Assembly (NCBI RefSeq): GCF_001299635.1
Contig: NZ_JRHN01000044.1
Coordinates: 62,001 to 126,000 of the forward strand
Reading direction: 5' to 3'
Source: Clostridioides difficile
GTDB taxonomy: Bacteria; Bacillota; Clostridia; Peptostreptococcales; Peptostreptococcaceae
Length of the DNA stretch: 64,000 bases
A program made the position numbers and the translations under genes. The notes below the pieces were generated by a model. That model did no database searches, had not been told where the DNA came from, and worked only from the letters and a program-made list of their open reading frames with translations. Positions within the stretch are counted from its first letter, which is position 1, and each line of letters opens with the position of its first letter. Of the stretch, positions 35,886-43,178 are shown one piece after another.

Positions 35886-36440
35886 TTATGCCTCCATCTT
35901 ATAAAAAGTTAATGTAGTATTTCCATATTTCTTATCTCTAGTTTTTTCTAATTTACATATTTTGTCTGGAAACAAATCATTAGTATCATGTTCTACAACT
36001 ATTATTCCATCTTCATTCAACAGATTAGAATTATCAATTTTTTCAATAGCTTCTATAAACATATTTTTATAATATGGAGGGTCCATAAAAATTATGTCAA
36101 ATTTACTATTTTGTGATTTAAGCTTGTCTACAGCAGTTTTAAAATCTAGGTTTAAAATAATGCTTTCATTTTCAACTCTTGCCTTTTTTATATTAGACTT
36201 AACAATATCTATGCTTTCCTTACTGATATCTACAAAAGTACATGCCTTGGCTCCTCTAGATAAACACTCTATTCCTAAAGAACCCGTCCCAGCAAATAAA
36301 TCCAGAACTTCACTTTCCATTATATATGAATTTATTATATTAAATAGAGATTCTTTTACTCTATCTGTAGTTGGCCTTACATCTTCATTTTTTGGAGTAT
36401 TTAGTTTTAATCCTCTCGCTTTTCCTGAAATTACTCTCAA
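35886..36440 (-). CDS. rsmD: 16S rRNA (guanine966-N2)-methyltransferase
   Basis: A 184-residue SAM-dependent methyltransferase acting on the 30S subunit. Opening MRVISGKARGLKL, RPTTDRVKESLFNII, the SAM motif LDLFAGTGSLGIECLSRGA and the catalytic FMDPPYYKN are all diagnostic. The start is TTG at 36440, 9 bases after AGGGAG. Lies between recG and coaD, the usual clostridial order. Confidence 0.95.
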   Translation of the reverse strand: MRVISGKARGLKLNTPKNEDVRPTTDRVKESLFNIINSYIMESEVLDLFAGTGSLGIECLSRGAKACTFVDISKESIDIVKSNIKKARVENESIILNLDFKTAVDKLKSQNSKFDIIFMDPPYYKNMFIEAIEKIDNSNLLNEDGIIVVEHDTNDLFPDKICKLEKTRDKKYGNTTLTFYKMEA

Positions 36441-36498
36441 TATGACAATCTCCCTTCAGCACATTATTACATTAATAATATTTTAACATAATCTAAAA

Positions 36499-38556
36499 TT
36501 AATTTAATGAAATTTCTTTCAATGTATCTTTAAATTTATCTATAATTTCTTTTTTAAGCGGCATATTTTCTTTCAATTGTAGATTATTATCTTCACCTAA
36601 TATATATCTAGCTTCTTGTTGAGCTAACTTTAATATTTTTATATGTTTAAACAAGTTTGCTACTTTGAGTTCTGGAAGTCCATGTTGCCTTGTTCCAAAA
36701 AACTCGCCAGGCCCTCTTATTTCTAAATCCTTCTCTGAAATCTTAAAACCATCATTTGTCTCTTCCATTATAGCCATTCGCTGTCTGCATACTTCTGTTT
36801 TAGAATCATAAATTAGTACACAATACGATTTATGACTTCCTCTCCCAACTCGTCCTCTAAGCTGATGTAATTGTGCAAGTCCAAATCTCTCTGCATTTTC
36901 TATTATCATTAGTGTTGCATTTGGGACATTGACACCAACTTCTATAACTGTTGTTGATACTAAAATATCTATTTCTTTATTTTTAAAACGACCCATTACT
37001 TCGTCTTTTTCACTTGACTTCATTTTACCATGAAGCAATCCAAGCCTTAAATCTTGGAAATATTCAGCTCTTAATTCCTCTACAAGTTCAACAGCTGATT
37101 TAGCTTCTATGGCTTCACTTTCTTCTACCAAAGGACATACAATATATACCTGTCTGCCTGCTTCAACCTCTCTTCTTACAAGGTTATTATAGGCTCTATC
37201 TCTTTTATTATTTTCGATAGCAAGTGTTTCTATTGGTTGTCTCCCTGGTGGAAGTTCATCTATAATAGAAATATCTAAATCTCCATAAAGTATAAGTGCT
37301 AAAGTTCGAGGTATTGGTGTAGCTGTCATTACTAATATATCTGGATTTGCACCTTTCATTGAAAGCTTACTTCTTTGCATAACACCAAATCTATGTTGCT
37401 CATCTGTTATAACTAAACCAATATTGTTAAATTCAACCTTGTCTTCTATTAGTGCATGTGTTCCTATCAATATATCAATTTCATTATTTTTGATTTGTTC
37501 TAATACTGTATCCTTTTGTTTTTTTGTAAGGCTACCTATTAATAAGCCTACATTTATTCCAAAATCTTTCAGAGATTCAGTAAGAGAAATATAGTGTTGT
37601 CCTGCTAATATCTCTGTAGGTGCCATCAAAGCGCCTTGATATCCATTTAAAACGCAATTTGCAAGTGCCAAAAGGGCTACTACTGTCTTACCACTCCCTA
37701 CGTCACCTTGAACTAACCTATTCATTATTTTATCCGAATCCATATCTTGTATAATTTCATCCAATGCTCGATTTTGAGCTTTAGTCAATTTAAATGGTAA
37801 AGAACTTATTATGTTTTTTAAATCTTTACTTATTTCAAATTTTATTCCATCTTCTTTATTTCTTCCACTTTTAAATACAAATAATCCAAGTTGTAGTATA
37901 AGTAATTCTTCAAATACAATTCTATATAAAGCTATTTTTAATGATTCTTTATTGCTTGGAGAATGTATATTTCTAACTGCAAAATCTATATTACATAGTC
38001 TATACTTCTCTATAATTCTCTTTGGCATATATTCTTGTATAATTAGTTCTTTATCTTCAAGTACTGTTCTAATTATACTCATAATTTCTTTATTTGTAAC
38101 ACCATATGTAAGCTGGTACACAGGCATAAATCTACACGTATTCTTAGGTGAATTAGTAAGATACTCTAACTCACATGATGTAAGCTCTAAATTATTAAAT
38201 TTTTTCTTAACCTTACCAAAAACTAATATTGAATCACCTGGACGAAATGTATTTTTTATATAACTCTTGTTAAAAAACACCAATTTAGCTGAACCAGTCT
38301 CATCTTTCACATCAATTTTTGTCAATGTCATACCTTCTTTTGGACTAAACGTATTTATACTTGATATGACTGCTTTTATTGTAACTTTCTCATCATCCTC
38401 TAATTGTGCTATTTTCTTTAGATTATTTCTATCTTCAAACTGTCTTGGAAAATAATACAATAAGTCTTTTAAAGTAAATATTCCCAATTTATTCAGCTTA
38501 TCAGCTTTTTTAGGTCCTATCCCCTTAACATATTGAACATCTTTATATAAATCCAA
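36499..38556 (-). CDS. recG: ATP-dependent DNA helicase RecG
   Basis: A ~685-residue fork-remodelling helicase. N-terminal wedge/OB domain (VKGIGPKKADKLNKLG and the DETGSAKLVFFNK strand), Walker A GDVGSGKTVVAL, Walker B ITDEQHRFGVMQR, motif III MTATPIPRTLAL, then TTVIEVGVNVPNAT, QLHQLRGRVGRG, and the TRG region with GPGEFFGTRQHGLPEL. The start is uncertain: GTG 38568 overlaps the best ribosome binding signal AGGTGA, so one of two TTG codons 5 to 8 bases beyond it (38559 or 38556) is more likely. A hairpin with five T lies between fakA and this gene. Confidence 0.95.
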   Translation of the reverse strand: MDLYKDVQYVKGIGPKKADKLNKLGIFTLKDLLYYFPRQFEDRNNLKKIAQLEDDEKVTIKAVISSINTFSPKEGMTLTKIDVKDETGSAKLVFFNKSYIKNTFRPGDSILVFGKVKKKFNNLELTSCELEYLTNSPKNTCRFMPVYQLTYGVTNKEIMSIIRTVLEDKELIIQEYMPKRIIEKYRLCNIDFAVRNIHSPSNKESLKIALYRIVFEELLILQLGLFVFKSGRNKEDGIKFEISKDLKNIISSLPFKLTKAQNRALDEIIQDMDSDKIMNRLVQGDVGSGKTVVALLALANCVLNGYQGALMAPTEILAGQHYISLTESLKDFGINVGLLIGSLTKKQKDTVLEQIKNNEIDILIGTHALIEDKVEFNNIGLVITDEQHRFGVMQRSKLSMKGANPDILVMTATPIPRTLALILYGDLDISIIDELPPGRQPIETLAIENNKRDRAYNNLVRREVEAGRQVYIVCPLVEESEAIEAKSAVELVEELRAEYFQDLRLGLLHGKMKSSEKDEVMGRFKNKEIDILVSTTVIEVGVNVPNATLMIIENAERFGLAQLHQLRGRVGRGSHKSYCVLIYDSKTEVCRQRMAIMEETNDGFKISEKDLEIRGPGEFFGTRQHGLPELKVANLFKHIKILKLAQQEARYILGEDNNLQLKENMPLKKEIIDKFKDTLKEISLN

Positions 38557-38577
38557 CAAATATATCACCTACTACAC

Positions 38578-38624
38578 AAAAATCCTGTACAACCAACTTT
38601 ATAAAAGCTACTTGGTCATACAGG
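38578..38624 (-). terminator. Terminator-like hairpin between fakA and recG
   Basis: CCTGTA plus ACCAA (38584-38596) pair with TTGGT plus TACAGG (38612-38624) around a two-base internal mismatch. Five T follow on the minus strand. It may reduce transcription into recG. Confidence 0.65.
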
Positions 38625-38636
38625 TTCTTATAATCA

Positions 38637-40280
38637 TTATTCAACTGAAATTAAGTAATAATAAAGAGGTTGTCCTCCATAATATAATTCTACATCTACA
38701 TCTTCAAACTTTTCTTCTAAAGAAGTACGTAGTTCATTTGCTTGAGATTCTGTAACATCTTCACCAAAGAATAATGTTATTATAGCAGTATCTTCATCAA
38801 CCAACTTTTCAATAAGGTTTGATGTTACTTCATCCACATAATCTCCTGCTGATAATAAATTTCCTTCTGCAATTCCAATTATATTACCTTCTTTAACATC
38901 AATTTCATTCATTACTGTATCCCTAACAGCAAAAGTTACTTGACCTGATTTAACTGAGTTTAAAGCATCCATCATAGCTTCTTTATTCTCATCTTCACTT
39001 AACTCTCCATTAAATGTTACTAATGCAGCAAATCCTTGAGGTGTGTTTTTTGTAGGTATAACTATTATATTTTTCTCACTCAATTCTTTAGCTTGATTAG
39101 CAGCCATTATTATATTGCTGTTATTTGGGAAAATAAATATATTTTTAGCATTTATATTATTTATGGCATTCATAAAGTCTTCTGTGCTTGGATTCATGGT
39201 TTGACCACCTTCTATTATATGGTCAACTCCAAAGTCTTTAAATATATTTGCCAATCCTTCACCCATAGAAGTAGCTATAAACCCAAACTCTTTTTCTTCT
39301 TCTAAAGGTTCCTCTTCTTTTTCTTTCTTCTCTTCTACATCTAATAATGTATTTTCATGTTGTAACTTCATGTTTTCTATTTTTATAGTTAATAATTGAC
39401 CATACTTTAGAGCTTCTTGAAGCACATTTCCTGGGTCATTAGTGTGTACATGTACCTTTATGACTCCATCGTCTCCAACTACTGCTAAGCTATCACCATA
39501 AGCCATCATTATATCTCTTATTTTAGTGTCTTCTACCTTAGAACTTTCTAGTATAAATTCTGTACAATAACAATATTTTATATCATCTGTACTAGTAGTA
39601 CTCTTTGCAAAATCCATACTTGCTGAAGTATTAACATCCAAGTTAGCATTTTTTATTTCTATATCATTTCCCTTTATAGAAGCTAACATTCCTTCGTATA
39701 TAAGTACAAGACCTTTTCCACCAGAGTCAACTACACCAGCATCTTTTAGATTTTTTAGAAGGTCTGGAGTTCTTTCTAATGAAGCATTAGATTCCTTTAC
39801 AAGCATACTTAAAAACTTTACTATATCTTTTTCTTTTTTGGCAGCTTTTATTGCAAATTCGCCACTTTCTCTAACTACAGTAAGTATAGTTCCTTCAATT
39901 GGTTTTATGACAGCTTTATATGCTGTATCTGAACCATTTTTAAAAGCTTTTGCTAAATCATCTGTTGATAATTTACTTTTTCCTTCTATAGACTTAGCTA
40001 TACCTCTTATTATTTGCGAAAGTATAACTCCTGAGTTTCCTCTAGCTCCCATTAAAGAACCTTTAGATAATGCCTTTCCTATGTCCGATATGTTATCAGT
40101 TTCCACTTTTGCTAATTCTTTTAAGGCATAAGATATAGTTAATGACATATTAGTCCCTGTATCTCCATCTGGTACAGGAAATACATTTAACTTGTCAACC
40201 AAATCTTTATTGTTTTGGAGATTGTTTGCACCTGAAATAAACATCTCTCTTAACCTTTTACCATCTATATACTGAATCAT
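38637..40280 (-). CDS. fakA: Fatty acid kinase subunit A, DAK2/YloV family
   Basis: A 547-residue kinase subunit that phosphorylates fatty acids bound to a FakB partner, feeding exogenous fatty acids into phospholipids. The N-terminal DhaL-type ATP-binding domain has FPVPDGDTGTNM (about 32-43) and GARGNSGVILSQIIRG; a DegV-like middle/C-terminal region has FIFPNNSNIIMAANQA and the terminal YYGGQPLYYYLISVE. GGAGG before ATG 40280. 18 bases after the Asp23-family gene, the usual neighbour. No fakB is in this window. Confidence 0.93.
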   Translation of the reverse strand: MIQYIDGKRLREMFISGANNLQNNKDLVDKLNVFPVPDGDTGTNMSLTISYALKELAKVETDNISDIGKALSKGSLMGARGNSGVILSQIIRGIAKSIEGKSKLSTDDLAKAFKNGSDTAYKAVIKPIEGTILTVVRESGEFAIKAAKKEKDIVKFLSMLVKESNASLERTPDLLKNLKDAGVVDSGGKGLVLIYEGMLASIKGNDIEIKNANLDVNTSASMDFAKSTTSTDDIKYCYCTEFILESSKVEDTKIRDIMMAYGDSLAVVGDDGVIKVHVHTNDPGNVLQEALKYGQLLTIKIENMKLQHENTLLDVEEKKEKEEEPLEEEKEFGFIATSMGEGLANIFKDFGVDHIIEGGQTMNPSTEDFMNAINNINAKNIFIFPNNSNIIMAANQAKELSEKNIIVIPTKNTPQGFAALVTFNGELSEDENKEAMMDALNSVKSGQVTFAVRDTVMNEIDVKEGNIIGIAEGNLLSAGDYVDEVTSNLIEKLVDEDTAIITLFFGEDVTESQANELRTSLEEKFEDVDVELYYGGQPLYYYLISVE

Positions 40281-40298
40281 TTGTTTCCTCCTATGAAA

Positions 40299-40649
40299 TT
40301 ACTTAACTCTTATTCCTTGTACATTAATATCAATTCTAGTGACTCTTACGCCAGTCATTTTTTCAACTACATATTTTACTCTATCTATTATATTATTGGC
40401 AACAGTAGATATATTTGTACCATATTGTATTATAACATAAAGTTCTATTGCTATGGCATCTTCTTCAACTTCTTCAACTCTAACACCTTTAGTAGCGTTT
40501 TCGCCTTTTAATAACTCTACTATTCCTTTAGATTTATACGCTAAACCTACTAAACCATAACTTTCCATTGCAGCTCTATATATGACTTGAGCTATTACTT
40601 GATTATCTATTTCTATACTTCCATATTGATTCGTTACCTTTGCACTCAT
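40299..40649 (-). CDS. Asp23/Gls24-family envelope protein
   Basis: A 116-residue protein with the Asp23 (DUF322) fold: GSIEIDNQVIAQVIYRAAMESYGLVGLA, a central KGVRVEEVEEDAIAIELYVIIQYG strand pair and the VTRIDINVQGIRV ending. Such proteins are membrane-associated envelope or alkaline-stress factors. Directly upstream of fakA; first gene of this operon; RBS AGGGGG before ATG 40649. Confidence 0.92.
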   Translation of the reverse strand: MSAKVTNQYGSIEIDNQVIAQVIYRAAMESYGLVGLAYKSKGIVELLKGENATKGVRVEEVEEDAIAIELYVIIQYGTNISTVANNIIDRVKYVVEKMTGVRVTRIDINVQGIRVK

Positions 40650-40854
40650 GGTTGACCCCCTTAAGCTTATTTTTATTAAAAATACTTCTTAATTTATTTT
40701 TTACTATTTTTACTTATTTATTATATAAAATTATAATCATATCATACTATAAATATGGTATAATTTAAACCTAGAAAAGTTTTTGGATAAAATTTCTTCT
40801 ATAGTATATATATTCAAAGAAAAATAATAATTATTTTCCAAATATATTTACTTT

Positions 40855-40882
40855 ATATAAAATTATATATATAATTTTATAT
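40855..40882. repeat. 28-bp perfect AT palindrome in the asp23-rpmB divergent region
   Basis: A 28-base perfect palindrome made only of A and T. It lies 75 bases upstream of the rpmB promoter in the 360-base gap 40650-41009. That gap also contains an extended -10 box (TGGTATAAT, ending at 40764) and otherwise AT-rich sequence. Function unknown; it could be a chance AT structure. Confidence 0.5.
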
Positions 40883-40929
40883 GATAATAAGAAATTCTTC
40901 AATATGTGTAAGGCAAATATATATTTCTA

Positions 40930-40958
40930 TTGCAAATTTTTGTTATTTATGATAATAT
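40930..40958 (+). promoter_or_regulatory. Sigma-A promoter of rpmB
   Basis: TTGCAA (40930-40935), 17 bases, TAATAT (40953-40958), leaving a leader of about 45 bases to the rpmB start. Confidence 0.55.
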
Positions 40959-41009
40959 AAATATGTTTTTAGTCTTTAAATAGTTATCATTTTAAGGAGG
41001 TGTGCGTAG

Positions 41010-41198
41010 ATGGCAAAAGTATGTAGCGTATGTGGTAAAGGTAAGGTTTCTGGAAACCAAGTATCACACTCAAATAAACATAATAAAAGAACATGGTCAG
41101 CTAACTTAAGAAGCGTAAGAGCGATTATAGATGGAGCTCCTAAGAGAGTAAAAGTTTGTACTAGATGTTTACGTTCTGGTAAGATTGAAAGAGCTTAG
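41010..41198 (+). CDS. rpmB: 50S ribosomal protein L28, zinc-binding form
   Basis: A 62-residue ribosomal protein. It has two Cys pairs, CSVCGKG near the N-terminus and CTRCLRSGK near the C-terminus, the C+ zinc-ribbon form, with the L28 core SHSNKHNKRTWSANL between them. AAGGAGG before ATG 41010. Monocistronic, with its own promoter and terminator. A zinc-binding form is usually replaced by a Cys-free copy under zinc starvation; none is seen here. Confidence 0.97.
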   Translation: MAKVCSVCGKGKVSGNQVSHSNKHNKRTWSANLRSVRAIIDGAPKRVKVCTRCLRSGKIERA

Positions 41199-41209
41199 TA
41201 ACCACGTTT

Positions 41210-41241
41210 AAAAGCCTACTTCCGTAAGTAGGCTTTTTAAT
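41210..41241 (+). terminator. Terminator of rpmB
   Basis: AAAAGCCTACTT (41210-41221), CCGT loop, AAGTAGGCTTTTT (41226-41238). Confidence 0.93.
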
Positions 41242-41357
41242 TTAATCATTTTTACTCTTTCTCATGAATTTTAAGACTATATTTGAAATCCATTTTGGTA
41301 ACTTTATTGTTACTACTTTCATCAATACTCACCCCACACTTTATAGTTAAAATTATT

Positions 41358-41510
41358 TTAACAAAAAAATAATAATGCTCCACATCCAATAAGTATTAAT
41401 GCGGTAAGTGCTGACCAAATCCAGCCAGGAAGCAACATAGACAAAATTACAGCCATTCCTGTTGCCAGACATAGTATTCCTAGCAATACCTTAGACTTGT
41501 TATTTCTCAT
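41358..41510 (-). CDS. 50-residue two-helix membrane protein, unknown function
   Basis: After a basic start (MRNNKSK) come two hydrophobic helices, about residues 8-27 and 31-49, split by LPGW, with no other domain. ATG 41510 is chosen because GGAGGTG lies 4-5 bases upstream; a longer in-frame opening to 41579 has no such site and breaks the membrane pattern. Single gene. The excellent ribosome binding site and clean helical pattern support a real small protein. Function unknown. Confidence 0.65.
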   Translation of the reverse strand: MRNNKSKVLLGILCLATGMAVILSMLLPGWIWSALTALILIGCGALLFFC

Positions 41511-41607
41511 GGAACACCTCCACATAGAACTTGTATCTATAAATATTTTCATATTCAAGTTTATGCGATAGTTTTCCATTTTAGACCAACAAACATAATA
41601 TGTAATT

Positions 41608-42084
41608 TTAATTTTTTATACTAGAATTATTACTCTCCTCTGATATAGATTCTATCATATCTAAAATACCTCTTTTTCTGCTTAATCTTTCAGGTCCATT
41701 ATATAAAACCACTGGTATAACTTTGGGAAGTTTAAAATTCTTGTCTTCTATTTCTTCAAGACTCTTTTTCATAATAAAGCTTTTCCAAATTTGCTCTCTA
41801 TATGATTTTAACCTTGGTACAATATCAGTATCCATTTCTGTTTGAAACTCCAGTACTATATAATGTGATACCTTATGATTTTTAGAAAAAACCTTATATA
41901 TTATATCAACTTCCTTTCCTTTATATTCACATATAAAAGATGTTTCTAACTCTATATTTTTAAGAGTTAATTCTTTTGCTATTGAGACACTTGTAAAATT
42001 TTGAATCAAACTTAAAAAACTTTCTTTATCTGAATACATTCTTATATACTCTTCTCGTTTTTCGTTGCTTCTTTTTAAATTCAT
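41608..42084 (-). CDS. Shortened Rpn-family nuclease / PD-(D/E)XK transposase-like protein
   Basis: A 158-residue relative of the Rpn (recombination-promoting nuclease, PDDEXK_2) family. The nuclease-like core is visible: SDKESFLSLIQNF, YKGKEVDIIYKV (Asp of the core), YIVLEFQTEMD (ExQ-type motif), RLKSYREQIW and KLPKVIPVVLYNG. Family members usually run on for 100 or more residues after YNG; here the protein ends after a Ser/Asn-rich tail. It is probably a C-terminally truncated remnant, although AGGAGG before ATG 42084 is intact. No second half in another frame was seen downstream. Confidence 0.7.
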   Translation of the reverse strand: MNLKRSNEKREEYIRMYSDKESFLSLIQNFTSVSIAKELTLKNIELETSFICEYKGKEVDIIYKVFSKNHKVSHYIVLEFQTEMDTDIVPRLKSYREQIWKSFIMKKSLEEIEDKNFKLPKVIPVVLYNGPERLSRKRGILDMIESISEESNNSSIKN

Positions 42085-42250
42085 ACAGTTCCTCCTAGAT
42101 TACAGACTCTCTATATTTCAATAAAGAAAATCTATAAATATTATTTTTTTAATTTTCACTAGTGAGTATTGACACTTGTGTGTAAAATATCCAGTAAAGA
42201 TATTTTTTTATATTTTTATTAAAAGATATGAATTTTTATATTTTAATATA

Positions 42251-42281
42251 TTGACATTGACGTTGCGTAAAAGTGTATATT
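42251..42281 (+). promoter_or_regulatory. MerR-type promoter with a 19-bp spacer
   Basis: TTGACA (42251-42256), 19 bases, TATATT (42276-42281). A spacer lengthened to 19 bp is the hallmark of promoters twisted into shape by MerR-family activators. The spacer carries GACGTTGCGT, with ACG/CGT arms. Autoregulation is likely. Confidence 0.7.
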
Positions 42282-42303
42282 TAATTTATAGGAGGTATTA
42301 CTC

Positions 42304-43065
42304 ATGGAATATACAGTTCAAAAATTAAGCAAAATAGCTGGTATAAGCACTAGAACACTTAGATACTATGATGAAATTGAACTTCTTAAACCACTTAAAA
42401 TAAATTCGTCAGGTTATCGTATATATGGTCAAAATGAAGTTAATAAACTACAACAAATACTTTTTTATAGAGAGTTAGGCATTAGCTTAGAAAATATAAA
42501 GAATATTATAAATTCACCAACTTTTGACAGTCTAAATGCATTAAAAGAACATCACAACAAGTTACTAGCTAAAAGAAAACAAATTGACTTGTTAATAGAA
42601 AATGTAAATAAAACTATAGCTTTAAGGGAGGGAAAATACAATATGACAGATATAGAAAAATTTGAAGGTTTTAAAGAAAAAATGATTGATGAAAATGAAA
42701 AAAATTATGGAACTGAAATTAGAGAAAAATATGGTAAGGATGCAGTAGATGCATCAAATAAAAAATTTAAAAATATGTCTAAACAAGATTATGAAGATTG
42801 GCAAAACTTAAGTATTGAAATAATTGCTAAACTCAAGAAAGCTTTTAAAACTGGTGATGCTTCTAATGAACTTTCTCAGGAAGTTGCAAGATTACATCAT
42901 AAGTGGTTGAGTTACACTTGGAATACATATTCTAAGGAAGCTCATGCCTCTTTAGCGCAGATGTATGTATATGATGAACGCTTTACATCATACTATGATA
43001 AAGAACAGCCTGGGCTAGCAAAGTTTTTGAGAGATGCTATAGTAATATATACAAGAGATAATTAG
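42304..43065 (+). CDS. MerR-family regulator with TipAS ligand-binding domain
   Basis: A 253-residue regulator. The winged-helix N-terminus (VQKLSKIAGISTRTLRYYDEIELLKP, then SGYRIYGQNEVNKLQQILFYRELG) is diagnostic. A helical linker leads to a C-terminal TipAS domain from about residue 115 (FKEKMIDENEKNYGTEIREKYG ... WLSYTWNTYSKEAHASLAQMYVYDERFTSYYD). TipAS domains bind thiopeptides and other drugs in Streptomyces TipA, B. subtilis Mta and relatives. No transporter is adjacent, so targets other than its own promoter are unknown. GGAGG before ATG 42304. Confidence 0.92.
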   Translation: MEYTVQKLSKIAGISTRTLRYYDEIELLKPLKINSSGYRIYGQNEVNKLQQILFYRELGISLENIKNIINSPTFDSLNALKEHHNKLLAKRKQIDLLIENVNKTIALREGKYNMTDIEKFEGFKEKMIDENEKNYGTEIREKYGKDAVDASNKKFKNMSKQDYEDWQNLSIEIIAKLKKAFKTGDASNELSQEVARLHHKWLSYTWNTYSKEAHASLAQMYVYDERFTSYYDKEQPGLAKFLRDAIVIYTRDN

Positions 43066-43094
43066 TAAGTCACTCAATTCTACAGACCAAAAAT

Positions 43095-43132
43095 GGTGAA
43101 TCCTATATATTAGGATTCACCGTTTTTATTTT
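43095..43132 (+). terminator. Terminator after the MerR/TipAS gene
   Basis: GGTGAATCCTA (43095-43105), TATAT loop, TAGGATTCACC (43111-43121), then a T-rich run. Confidence 0.9.
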
Positions 43133-43178
43133 AACAAATTGTAATTATATTTTAATATTGTACTTATAAAAATTTACT

